From assembly GCA_019828565.1 (NCBI GenBank), contig JAHDYR010000005.1, positions 1,302,001 to 1,366,000 of the forward strand: a stretch of 64,000 nt of DNA, read 5' to 3'. Source of the stretch: Carpediemonas membranifera. Its lineage: Eukaryota > Fornicata. This document shows, in pieces, positions 9,081-18,730 of the stretch. Every line of letters starts with the position of its first letter. Position 1 is the first letter of the stretch. Both the position numbers and the translations under genes were made by a program. The notes under the pieces are model-generated. The model saw only the letters and a program-made list of their open reading frames with translations. It did not search any database and was not told the origin of the DNA.

Positions 9081-9320
9081 ATCAAGATATTATTGTCCAA
9101 TGAGGCTCTTTACATCGCCTTCTAGCTCGATATTGATGTTGTTAGTGATTTTCTAGAGTACAGCACCAGTTTCGGTAATAGGGGGACAGACGAGCGCAAA
9201 CAACTACATGGCTCCGAACTACACGCGTCTTGGCGTTGATATTGGTTATTAAATGGACTGTTCGTAACATATTGAGGGATTTCGTCACTGTACTCGAATG
9301 CACAAGTGTGCAGTTTATGC
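9081..9320 (+). repeat. repeat R1, copy a (240 bp)
   Basis: Runs from ATCAAGATATTATTGTCC to GTGTGCAGTTTATGC. It recurs in direct orientation at 12363-12603 and in inverted, shorter form at 18471-18658. The open frames across it are not conserved as proteins. R1a and R1c are inverted repeats around a 9-kb gene block. Confidence 0.8.
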
Positions 9321-9402
9321 ATCTGCCGGAATCTCATTTAAGGGAGATAACAGCGTCCTAAACAACAGGGGATCTGTCAGTCATTATCAAACTTTACTTC
9401 TC

Positions 9403-10607
9403 TCACTCAGCCTCGTTGTCCCGCTTCTCCGGAGTAACCAATTGAGCCTTCCTTGTGCCGGGACGGGTGACACCAAAGACTCGGAAGAGTAAGTCGCTCG
9501 TCTGCTCCAAACCCTGGCTTTCCTCAAGCCTCAGAATGTTGTGCCGGATCTTATCTCGGTCCTGGTCTTGAAGATGCCCGAGCTCAGCGTTCAGCCTGTT
9601 ATCAAAGGCTTGGCTGAAGATGAGCACGGAATGGGCCAGGGTTAGGGGCACAGCTTGGTGACTGGCGAGCTCGCGGAACTCCTTTGGCTAGAGAATGGCG
9701 TACTTGATCATTTTTGGCGTACTTACGCCGCACATTGTGGGTCTTGATGGAACTCATCTCGTGGATGCGCTTGTAGATGCCATCACAGTAGGTGTTCTTG
9801 CCAACGCGCCCAGCCAGTACATCGGCACGTAAACGTTCGGCTGCGGCGTCAAGACGGGCGACCCTACCCTCATCGTCGACGGGCATCGCTCCACGCTTCC
9901 CTGCGATCGTGTACAGCTCCAGCTGCCAAGCAATCATGATCCGCAGCATCATCTCGCGTGTTGCACCAGACGTCATTGTCTCTAGCATGAGTTCCAGGCG
10001 GTGTTCATCCATGTAGCCAGACTGAATGACAGTAAGCGTCGTCATAGCACTGGATACTGGCGCGATAATGCCGCCATACCAAGGCTCCTCCTTGAGCACC
10101 GCGGTAACATCGAATGTCTCAAGGGGTGAGATCAATCTTGGGCTTCTTCTTCTTGTCCTTCTTGCTCGCCGAAGGCTGCCCCTCACCCTCACCTGATGCT
10201 TCTTCGCCAGCCTTGCCCACACCCTCGGCCGATGCCTGTCCCTCCCTGGTGATAGAACCATCTACTTGGCAGCTCCGACGTGCGAAGCGCCTCGTAGACG
10301 GGATTGCTGCTTCTTGTACGTTCTCTGCAGCCACCACAACATCGCTTGTGCTCTCAAGAGGCTTTTGCTTGCGCTCTGTCAGCATCTCGACGACGTTCTC
10401 GTGAACACGGTGCTTCAGAACATCAACAACGCCTTCAGTGCGATACTTAGGCTCAATGCTGAAGTAACAAATCAATGCATGCACGATCTGGCGCTTTGAT
10501 CCTTCCATCTCTTCGTCTCTTTCGTTCATTCGGAAACCGTTAAATAAACCATGGAATGGGTGGAACATGCGAGTGATCCAGACCTCAAGCGTGTCTACAT
10601 ACGGCAT
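9403..10607 (-). CDS. H1: helical protein, paralogue of the gene at the right edge
   Basis: Leftward from ATG 10607: MPYVDTLEVWITRMF, a Lys/Glu-rich linker (KKDKKKKPKIDL), then after one extra C near 10125 the conserved part LETFDV ... MLRIMIAWQLELYTIA ... KNTYCDGIYKR, and after a second break near 9690 the end TLAHSVLIFSQAFDNRL. The parts align with H2 (MRIYVAYNLTLYDYIA; RSHIIIGMMLLTYADF), which shows they are one gene. The second break holds GTAAGT...TAG, so a short intron is possible (see findings). All-helical, no catalytic motif. H genes sit near DDE-like genes in both clusters, so a partner role is inferred. It is divergent from SET, 68 bp apart. Confidence 0.6.
9688..9726 (-). other. 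candidate short intron in H1
   Basis: On the minus strand a perfect donor GTAAGT at 9726 leads to TAG at 9688 (39 nt), or a 16-nt GT..TAG (9688-9703) restores the frame exactly. With the 39-nt choice one A of the next AAA must also be an error. Unresolved. Confidence 0.3.
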
Positions 10608-10675
10608 CTTGCTTCATAAATGACTGTTTATTGCCCAAATTTTTGTGTTGCGGCGTGACCGAATCGAACGAGAAC

Positions 10676-11336
10676 ATGAAAGCTCACCAACAAGGCAGAT
10701 ACTGTGATTACGGCGGAGGAATACCAGCAATACTACTCCTCTGATGACTTTGAGTCATTTGTTGCGGCCTGTGATGAAGCAGGCATTCGTTCTGCCCACA
10801 GCACCACGTTCTCCGTCACAGTGGACAAGAATGGCTTCAACAGCGAGCTAGATCTGGCCATGGTGCCTCAGCATGCGCTTATGGGGCCGACAGTGGGCGA
10901 TGGTATCCTTACCAACAAGAGCATCCCCAACGACGCAGTCATTGGCATATACTGCGGCAAGATCATCCCCGAGCCCGAACCTGGTGCAGTCACGACCTAC
11001 GTGACGAGGCTCAAGAAGCCTAACAACTTTGCTGTTGACTCGGCCGGCCTCACGTTCGGCTGTCACAAGATCAACGATGGTGCCGCTTTCTACAACGTCG
11101 TACCGGGGACGGCCTACGTTAATGTGCAGGTGGGGGACCAGAAGAAGCGTCTTCCCGTCATTCTTTACTTGGCGGATCGCGCTATTGCCAAGTTCGAGTA
11201 CCTCTCGATCGAGTATGGCGAGCAGTACTGGCGTGGACGCAAGCCCATGGCCCTCTACCCCTTCTGTCTGGAGAAGATGCTTGCTGAGGCTGAGTATGAG
11301 GAGATCAACGATGTCTTAGACGCCGTTCTCTCCTAA
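10676..11336 (+). CDS. SET-domain protein (about 220 aa)
   Basis: SET domains transfer methyl groups from S-adenosylmethionine to protein lysines. Visible motifs: GDGILTNKSIPNDAVIGIYCG (N-SET), NNFAVDSAG...FGCHKIND (a weak form of the NH-rich core), and the C-terminal tyrosine box YLSIEYGEQYW. There are no flanking pre- or post-SET cysteine clusters, so it is a minimal, stand-alone SET. The canonical NHxxxPN is not well kept, so activity is uncertain. Start: ATG at 10676 reaches the frame if one A is removed from the AAA at 10679-10681; otherwise the frame opens only at GTG 10704. It shares a 68-bp divergent promoter with H1. Confidence 0.7.
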
Positions 11337-11339
11337 CCT

Positions 11340-12006
11340 AAATTGAGATCCCAACAATTCATTGCTTTCAAAAAGTTCAAGGGTCCTTCTACCTGGCCCA
11401 TCATCACTGGGATCCTCGTGCTTGGCGCCCACATCCCCGATGTCACCCAAAAAGATCTAGAATTTTCCGAAAATCGGCTTCCCGACAATTTTCATTGATC
11501 CCTGACGCTCGATGGAACTGGATATTGCGTATCAACTGGTTTGCTCTGAAGGAGATGAAGTCTATTGAGTCTCTTAAGATCAATTCCATCACGATTCAGA
11601 AGGAAAAAGGTCCGGAAAGCTGTCATTCTTGCTTTTCGCGCAGTCTCCCGCGGGTAAGAAGTGGGTAACGAGCACACTGAGGCTCTGTGCTGACCGCTAC
11701 AGCGCTTCGATCCAGTACAACGTGCAGAGCATGTTGTTTGGCATGAACTCCAACGCCACATTCAACGAGGAGGCAGCAATAGCGACTCTGCGCGTTCATG
11801 AGAGGCTCGTGACCCCGCTACACCAGTCAGTCTTCGCTAACATGGTCAGGGGCCAAGCACAAGACACCGACTCTAGACGATTTCCTCGATACCGCGTGTG
11901 TCTTCCCGACTTTACTGAGTTGGATCGCCTTGCCGCATGGGTGGGTGAGCGCAACCCCAGTGTCTGGGTCATCATGACGGAGGCTCGTATTACTGGCATG
12001 CTTTAG
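11340..12006 (+). CDS. unknown protein in front of the chromodomain, broken frame
   Basis: Protein-like sequence starts just behind SET (QQFIAFKKFKGPSTWP), shifts frame at a T-run near 11492, continues PDARWNWILRINWFALKEM, and shifts again near 11610. It ends with an intact 126-codon stretch (LRLCADRYSASIQYNVQ ... VWVIMTEARITGML) at a TAG. The next codon is the ATG of the chromodomain frame, in the same register, so the two may be one protein separated by a single stop. No ATG is seen at the 5' end. Function unknown. Confidence 0.4.
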
Positions 12007-12360
12007 ATGGTGAGATCTACTGAGCCGCTGCTTCGGGCCGTTGCTGACGACGTTGATAGATTCACGTTCGGCAGCCCTGAAAAGTTCCTCCAGTTAACCG
12101 ACACGAGCCTTGACTATGCCGTCGAGAGTGTCCAGATCAAGGACTATGCCAATCGTCGCTGCCTTGTCAAGTGGATCGGGTATCCTGTGCCTGTCACCGT
12201 TCCGCTGACCGATACGTTGCGTGAGCTGGAGGCTGGGGAAACCCTCGGGTTTGTGGGCGTGCGACGGGGAGATAACCTTCTCTGGGCGGGTCGTACAACC
12301 GGGGAAATTCAGAACAATCTTTTCAGGCGTCGGGAACCCGAGCGTGACGTTTCTGAGGGT
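12007..12360 (+). CDS. chromodomain-like protein
   Basis: Residues about 35-75 read YAVESVQIKDYANRRC then LVKWIGYPVPVTVP, the pattern of a chromodomain (Y-AVE-I, LVKW-GY). Chromodomains bind methylated histone tails. It follows a TAG directly in the same frame, so it may be the C-terminal domain of the preceding gene. Coding is lost where repeat R1b begins at 12363, so the natural C-terminus may be cut. Together with SET it gives the element a possible methyl-lysine writer and reader pair, which is inference. Confidence 0.55.
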
Positions 12361-12362
12361 AA

Positions 12363-12603
12363 ATCAAGACTATATTGTCCAATGAGGCTCTTTACATCGC
12401 CTTCTAGCTCGATATTGATGTTGTTAGTGATTTTCTGAGAGTACAGCACCAGTTTCGGTAATAGGGGACAGACGAGCTGAAACAACTACATGGCTCCGAA
12501 CTACACGCGTCTCGGCGTTGATACATTGGTTATTAAATGCACTGCTGGTAGCATATTGAGGATTTCGTCATTGTACTCGAATGCACAAGTGTGCAGTTTA
12601 TGC
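12363..12603 (+). repeat. repeat R1, copy b
   Basis: Direct copy of 9081-9320 with several small differences. It truncates or ends the chromodomain gene. Confidence 0.8.
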
Positions 12604-12778
12604 TTTCTCGGCCAGCCGACGATATTTACCACCACAGACAGCTGCATACAGGCTGTAGACTAGACATATACAGCAGGCTGAGTATTAATATAGCACCACT
12701 ACCCACCTACAAACCGCGAATCAACCTCAAGGTCACATAAACATAAGCGATACGGTCGGTATATCAATCCTTTTACTC

Positions 12779-14375
12779 TTACTTCTTCACTGACCATCTC
12801 CTCCTCTTCAGCCCGGGAGGAACCTTGCGCAGAGTGGCGTGTCCCCTTGTCACTTCGACCGCATACTCGATTTCCGCGACATCACTGTTGCGGGCAAAAA
12901 CACGCCAGGGCGTCTGGCCGTTTTCGTTGGGCTTAAACGCGACGTATTGTCACCTTGCCTCCTCAGACTTGCTTTAAAAACGTACATGCCGACGACTGGA
13001 TCGATCTTTGGGTCAAAATCCCGGACAACATGGAGGTATGCAACGGACTTTCAGTCATTGAGCACCAGGCTTCAACAGCCCACTGAGTTAACCACTTCTC
13101 CTGCATGATTGGCTTACCGATGTTGCCCTCTCCGTGACGGTAGTGTACACTGCACACTTCATGGAAAAGTTCGTCCCGGAGACCCTCCCTCGGGCCGCCT
13201 GCACTTGAGTGGCCCGCCGGTTCATCTCTATCCGTTTCCTTTGTATATCTGCTCGCGGTAGTTGTCCGCCTTCGTCTCCGTTGCACACTGCTCTTCATTC
13301 GTCATCGTCTCCCCAGCTCTTGAACGCATGAGGGGCTCGTGACGCCTCGATCATCATGAGCAGTGTGTTGTCACAGTTGCCGTGGGGCGGGGTTTTTATC
13401 TGACCTCGCAGCGCTCTTCTCCGGCTGATTGGCGACGTCAGCTCTAAACTTGACTTCCTGCTCCTCATCTGCTCAGGCTGGGTCGACGTGGTCGACCTGG
13501 ATGCTCAACGTCCGACTCAGCCTCGAATGCCACCTCGTTGTCTGCCTCTTGCTCCTTATCTGCCTCCACGCTTTCTCCTCTGACTCTGCATTCACCTCTG
13601 ACTCAGCCATCTCGTCCTCCTGCTCCTCCTCCTCTGCCTCACCCTCCTCCACTGGCTCCTCTTCCTCCTCTGACTCCTCTCCGAGTCCTCTGGCCTGGCC
13701 TTCTCGGCTCAGCCTGGATGCAGGCGTCGCATTTGGTCACGTCCTCCTCTATGTGACTCACCCTTCCTCTCCTCTGTCCTGCCAGCTCCTCGTGTTGCCT
13801 CAGCGCTTCTTCCTCCTCTGTCACCGCATCTCCTCCNNNNNNNNNNNNNNNNNNNNNNNNNNNNNNNNNNNNNNNNNNNNNNNNNNNNNNNNNNNNNNNN
13901 NNNNNNNNNNNNNNNNNNNNNNNNNNNNNNNNNNNNGGCTTTGCCCTTTGCCCTTGTCCTTCTCCTCGGTGTCAATGGCCTCAATAATGGTCTTTACGCG
14001 CCTTTGCGCTTCTCCTGGCTATACACATATCAGCCTGGTTGTCGTCAACCCACTTCTGCCAGCGCGCCGGGCTTCTTGGAACTTCTTGGTCCGGCGAGTG
14101 CCATAAACTGCTTCTTCAACTTATCCTGGAGCTCCTCCTTCTCGTCCTTCGTGAGGCGGAATTTCGTAGTGATATGGTTCAGGTTGATTCCTATATAAGC
14201 ATTGCTATGACTACAAACGCTTCCTGATCACTAGATCGAGCAGTTTCCGTTCATCCAGCAAAACCGCGCGAAGAACAGCACATTTGGCATGATTGGTGGT
14301 TGCCTTGGTGTATGCAGCCAATATCGCATCGTACTGTTCCTTGCTAGCGCTCTCAATCCACTTTAGCAAGTCCAT
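12779..14375 (-). CDS. unknown acidic protein spanning the assembly gap
   Basis: Leftward from ATG 14375: MDLLKWIESASKEQYDAIL ... LLDLVIRK, then after a putative 28-nt intron INLNHITTKFRLTKDEKEEL, several shifts near 13950-14100, a 100-base N gap, a long Glu-rich stretch (EESEEEEEPVEEGEAEEEEQ), and a well-formed end QYVAFKPNENGQTPWRVFAR ... RRRWSVKK at TAA 12779. The Ser/Pro-rich frames on the other strand are shadows of the acidic region. No family is recognised. An acidic middle with a conserved C-terminus would suit a chromatin or protein-binding role, but that is a guess. Exact exon structure is not settled. Confidence 0.45.
13837..13936. other. assembly gap (100 N)
   Basis: Exactly 100 N, a conventional unknown-size gap, inside the GA/CT-biased low-complexity part of the acidic gene. 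Confidence 0.99.
14191..14218 (-). other. candidate 28-nt intron
   Basis: On the minus strand GTTTGT ... ATATAG. Removal joins LLDLVIRK to RINLNHITTK in frame and removes the stop TAG. Very short but consistent with GT-AG rules. Confidence 0.35.
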
Positions 14376-14395
14376 TTTCGGCACTATCAGCAAGA

Positions 14396-15617
14396 GAGCA
14401 TAAAAAAATGGACATAGAGTGCCAAAAGTAATAAACTGAAACCATCCTCACGGCAACTATGTACCTAGGCGGCCTCAGCACCTCCAATACCTTCCGTATG
14501 TGCTTTTTTGTCCGTCCCTACTTCGTCCCACGAACCAGAAAAAAGCGCAAAGAGAGGGCCCTTTGAATAATTCTATAACGGCAGCAGAGCATAAAACACG
14601 GTTCGAAAGGGCTGATTTTATGCTCTCTTGCCGTTAGTTCAAGCCGAGGCACGCTTCGGGCGAGCTCCGGCCAAGGGGTCCAGGAGTCAGCTTTTGGGGG
14701 AAGGTCTGTGGTGCTATAACGTACCTCGGGACGCACTGTGGAGGCCCCTAGAGTACTCGGTCATGACATGTCAGACCAAGGGTCCCTCAAATCTGGCCCC
14801 ATTCAGGATGCTCCCCCTAAATGTTCCGTTGCAAGCGTCTGACGGGCGTTCTCTGGATACCGACCAAGATGGAGGTCACGTGGATCAACGGACGATAATT
14901 ACGGTATTCTGGCCATGCCTGGTACTCTCAAATCATCTATACTGATCAGTGCTCCATTTATAGTTCATATTGTTTGGTCCTGATGGACTTATAGTTGTTG
15001 ATGTTGTTTAGGGATAATTGTTGCTTTAATGATGCTCTGCGCTCGCTTACTGATGTTTCTTAGTGATATGTGCATGCCTACTACGTTAAAGCTGCCAGTA
15101 TTCTTTCTATTCTTAAGTTCGCCATTTCAGTCTCGTTGCGAGCATAAAGTGCACATTGTGAAAGGAAATTGGGTGGTTATATAATGGATACAGGGCAGGA
15201 AAAGGTACACGAATGCCGTCCTGAGGTTTGGCATGGGATACTGATCTCATACGTCAAAAATGGGCGGTGGTATTCGAATTTCAGAATTTCGGCATGTCCG
15301 AATTCCGAGGCAAGCGGGTAGGGTGTACAAAACCTGGCCTGGGTCCCTACTGGAGCTAATAGATAACAGTATCACCGTGTATTCGGTTTTCAGAAATATA
15401 ACTTGTGTTGGTATTGCAATTTCAGAATTACTTCCAGTACCGGAGATTGTCTTAGAATTTGGATGTTCATGACTACTTTAAAATTTTAAAAAGTTCCCAT
15501 GAACCCACTCCAGCTCAGGATTGCGGATCTGAGCCAAGTTTAGGTCGAATCCAAGTATTTGATAATTTTGTATGTACGAAATTCTGAAATTGCAATACCA
15601 ACAGAAAAACTCGTGTT
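14396..15617. other. non-coding stretch with hairpins
   Basis: No supported gene. It holds a hairpin at 14578-14634 (AGAGCATAAAA facing TTTTATGCTCTCTTGCCGT), the element-type motif CTCGTTGCGAGCATAAAGTGCAC (15124-15146), and an inverted repeat TTGGTATTGCAATTTCAGAATT (15409-15430, partner 15581-15602). Confidence 0.5.
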
Positions 15618-16805
15618 ATGGAGGTTCTAGCTGCAAATAACGACGATATTGTTAAGCGCTGGTCTGATAGAGGTTCAGTGAAGACGCGTAGTGTGTACAA
15701 GAAGCACCTGGAGGACGTTTTGGCCAGCATTTGCCAGGAAACAGGCGCTGAAATGCAGAAGGGCATCGAGATTGTCCGAAGCGACAACGTTACGACTTAT
15801 TTGGCGCATTATTTCGCTACAAAGACGCCTGCTATGGCTAAGAGGATCGTTTCGGCTGTTCAGTCTTTCCGGAACTTCGACTTGCCACATCCCGCGAAGC
15901 CGTTGTCCTGGAAAGAGGAGGAAGAGGTGTCGCCTGCATCAGTTGAGAGTCTCCCCAGCCCGTATGGCGCCATTGCCATTCTGCTCAACCAGACGGGCTG
16001 GGAGTATTCGTATCTCCAAGGTAATCTCCCCGATGCGATAGACCTTACCTCGTGCCCGAGCTGGATGGGCTTTGGCACGCTCAAATCGGGATTCCCGCAG
16101 GCCAGTGCTGTATCGGAGGCGCTCAAGGTTCAGGGGTTGACGGTTCGCATGCTTCGCTTTTGCGCAGCGGATCGACGTGTCCACCGATAGGATGCAGTCT
16201 ATCGGCACGCTAGAGCGCCGCGGCAGACCGCAGGAGAAGCCTCAGAAGGTCGTTAAGGACAAGCGCATCAGCCTGACCGATGAGCAGTTCAGGCACCAGT
16301 TGGCGTCCAGTCACTTAACGACCACGCGGCGCCCAACGATCCTCGATCTCAACCCGGAGATCCGAAGCTCTGCCGACCTGGTGCCGCCGATGCTCGATGA
16401 CTGGCTTTACAACAGGCTCAAGGCCAGAATGATCGAGCTTCACGATACTAAGAAGAAAGAGAGGCAAAGCGAGGGCTGACAAGGAGGCGGAGTTCGGCTC
16501 GCCGACTCGCGAGACAGAGATGCCAGAGGGCGAGAGAGGGCGATACTGACGAGGAGGCGGTGTCCGACGAGCCAGCTTACCAGGCAGAGTGGATGCACTA
16601 CGAGGTGCCAGCTCGCGAGGAGAGCGCCTTTGGCGAGGAGGTGGACTTATGCAAGAGTGCCGATGAGGAACCAAAGATCGACCACGACGAGCATGGCGGG
16701 GAGGTGGCGGGCAGAGATGGTGATGGGGAGATTCAAGAGAACGTGATTGATGAGGAGCGCTCAGAGAGCGATACTGCCGACAGTATCGTCTTTTCCTTCA
16801 TCTGA
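15618..16805 (+). CDS. unknown protein with helical N-terminus and acidic tail (about 395 aa)
   Basis: From ATG 15618 (MEVLAANNDDIVKRW) the first part (SVKTRSVYKKHLEDVLA ... SDNVTTYLAHYFATKTP) resembles the SAM-like core-binding fold of tyrosine recombinases. No catalytic R-H-R-Y domain follows, so this may be only a helical DNA-binding fold. One T too many at 16160 shifts the frame; the next part (DRMQSIGTLERRGRPQEKP ... LDDWLYNRLKARM) and, after another shift near 16470, an acidic tail (DEEPKIDHDEHGGEVAG ... SDTADSIVFSFI) end at TGA 16805. Upstream sits the repeated CTCGTTGC...GTGCAC motif. It may be co-transcribed with the kinase 165 bp downstream. Confidence 0.5.
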
Positions 16806-16911
16806 CATTGTAAAGAGGAAGAGTTTATGATTGGAGCATAGCTGATGTCCATAAACACCATTCATAAGCCAGTCCTGTCTTGTTTTCCACTGCTACTTCT
16901 CTCGTTGCGAC

Positions 16912-16969
16912 GCACAGCTAGCTGTCGCGAAATGCACTTTAAGACCAATTTTCACACAGCTACCTGTGC
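16912..16969 (+). promoter_or_regulatory. inverted repeat with TGCACTTTAA motif abutting the kinase start
   Basis: GCACAGCTAGCTGT (16912-16925) and ACAGCTACCTGTGC (16956-16969) flank TGCACTTTAA (16933-16942). The right arm ends at the kinase ATG. The decayed kinase in CATG-2 keeps the same layout (42807-42864) with perfect arms. A start-site-linked promoter or RNA hairpin is inferred. Confidence 0.5.
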
Positions 16970-18267
16970 ATGGTGTTCGAGCTAGATAGCGACAAGCTGG
17001 AGCGACTTACTTCCTTACCTGGTAATAGTAGACAATATCTGCACGACTTTGAACCTGAAAAGCTGCAGGTCGTGATCAAAGTTGATGAGCATTATGATAT
17101 GGAGGTTCCCACCCTGCTAGCGCTCAAGGACAGTCCGCATGTCCTCCCCTGTCGTCGATACAGGTTTTGTCGACCGTGATCCAGCCTTCATGGCTCCTTT
17201 GGTCAACTGTACCCCCTTCGCTGACATCTGCCAGGCTCACTCCAGCGTGCAGTTCCGCTATGTTTCGCATCTGCTGCAGGCAGTATGCTACATGCATGAC
17301 CACGGGGTTGTCCATTGCGATATTAAGCCAGACAACTTCCTCTTCAGCAAGAGTCAGAAGGGATACCTCATTGATTTTTGGGTCTGCAATGAGGAAGCCG
17401 GCTAATGGCGACGACAGGTGGGCCATACAACTGAGATTTGTATCCGAGTATCGCGGCACCCATGGATATTTGCCCCCAGAGCTGTTCTACGAGTACCTTG
17501 TCTCGCGCTCAGTGATTACTGCTGCACGCGACACCTCCAAGCTCGCGCGCATGACGGCAGGGGCTCTTTCCGTCACTTCTTATGTCGTGACACCTGCATC
17601 GGACATTTACTCTTGCGGTGTAGTCATTTTGATGCTCTTTTACGGTCTCCCCAAGTCCCCCTTTGCCGCGAAGGTGACTGACATGGGTGCAAACATGGCG
17701 CAGATCGACAACAAGAAGAAGAAGAAGATGCTGAAGCTTGGTAGCTTGCTGAACTGGTGCCAATTCTATGGTGGGCAGTTGCAGTTGTCACCTCAGGCAC
17801 AGACACATTTCAAAGATTGCCTCGAGTGTGTCAACGTGAACTCTGAGCTCCCGATTCGCGGCACCACGCCACCTACTTGTCTCAGCCTGTACGACCTGGC
17901 AATGCAGATGCTCCACTTCGACCCTGCGAAGCGTCCCACTGCTGCCGAATGTCTTGACAAGCTCAAGGTCATCATGCGCGTGCATGAATGCGTCGCCAAG
18001 CCGAGTCCGCTTCTGTTAGATGATACAGAAGAGGTCACCCTGTCTGCAGCTCAGCGAAAGAGACTGACCGACTGCTGTCAGCGAGGGTTTGAGGGTCAAG
18101 TCTTCTATCGGCGCTGCATAGTGTGTGGTAGAGACCTTCATGGACGCGAGAACGTCAGCTGTGACACATGCCACAAGGGATACAGGCAGGTGAGCACCAA
18201 TAAGTGCGCAAAAGGTGTGCGCGGAAGACTGCACAGGCAGTTTATTGCGATGATTGAGCGGACGTAA
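16970..18267 (+). CDS. CDC7-like protein kinase with C-terminal zinc finger
   Basis: A serine/threonine kinase by motif: VVIKVD (ATP lysine), VVHCDIKPDNFLF (catalytic loop, C for the usual R), YLIDFG (after removing one T from the T5 run at about 17372), RGTHGYLPPELF (activation segment/APE) and SDIYSCGVVILMLFYG (helix F). KPDNFLF and the overall pattern resemble CDC7-type kinases. The glycine loop is not evident. The C-terminus has a Cys4-type set CIVCGRDLHGRENVSC ... CHKGY. Two one-base homopolymer insertions (CCCC near 17147, TTTTT near 17372) break the frame; the paralogous relic in CATG-2 lacks the first one, which supports an error. The start is ATG 16970 at the end of a conserved inverted repeat. 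TAA ends it. Confidence 0.72.
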
Positions 18268-18470
18268 AGAGATTGATACTTTCGGTGATGCAGGAATGAG
18301 ATCAATGCTGCTGACAGGTCTCGAGATGGCAGAGGTGCTGGAGAAGAGAGAGCAGAAAAGGCATCAGAAGTAAATGAACGAGGTAAATTCCAGTTCGCCG
18401 GAGATGATATCCTTCCTCGTACGCGGCATGTGTCTTGGGTCTTAAGTTCGCCATTTTAATCTCGTTGCGA

Positions 18471-18658
18471 GCATAAAATGCACACTTGTGCATTCGAGTA
18501 CAATGACGAAATCCCTCAATATGCTACCAGCAGTGCATTTAATAACCAATATCAACGCCGAGACGCGTGTAGTTCGGAGCCATGTAGTTGTTTGCGCTCG
18601 TCTGTCCCCCTATTACCGAAACTGGTGCTGTACTCTAGAAAATCACTAACAACATCAA
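18471..18658 (-). repeat. repeat R1, copy c (inverted)
   Basis: Reverse complement of the inner 190 bp of R1a/R1b. It is preceded by CTCGTTGCGAGCATAAAATGCAC, a variant of the motif at 15124. Confidence 0.8.
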
Positions 18659-18730
18659 CTCCTTTTCTCCGCAATGCAGATGAGAATGCCTATTCTCGCG
18701 ATCTATAACTACCAATCATGTTTTCATTCT

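Noticed and set aside
12004-12006. Reassigned TAG or TAA codons
   Set aside because: TAG, TAA and TGA all end intact genes in the window; the few in-frame stops sit near homopolymers, introns or duplicated decay.
13429-14106. Ser/Leu-rich protein on the plus strand
   Set aside because: It is the shadow of the Glu-rich region of the minus-strand gene and runs across the N gap.
15618-16170. A tyrosine recombinase (Crypton-like)
   Set aside because: Only the helical N-terminus looks similar; the catalytic Arg, H-x-x-R and Tyr motifs are absent.
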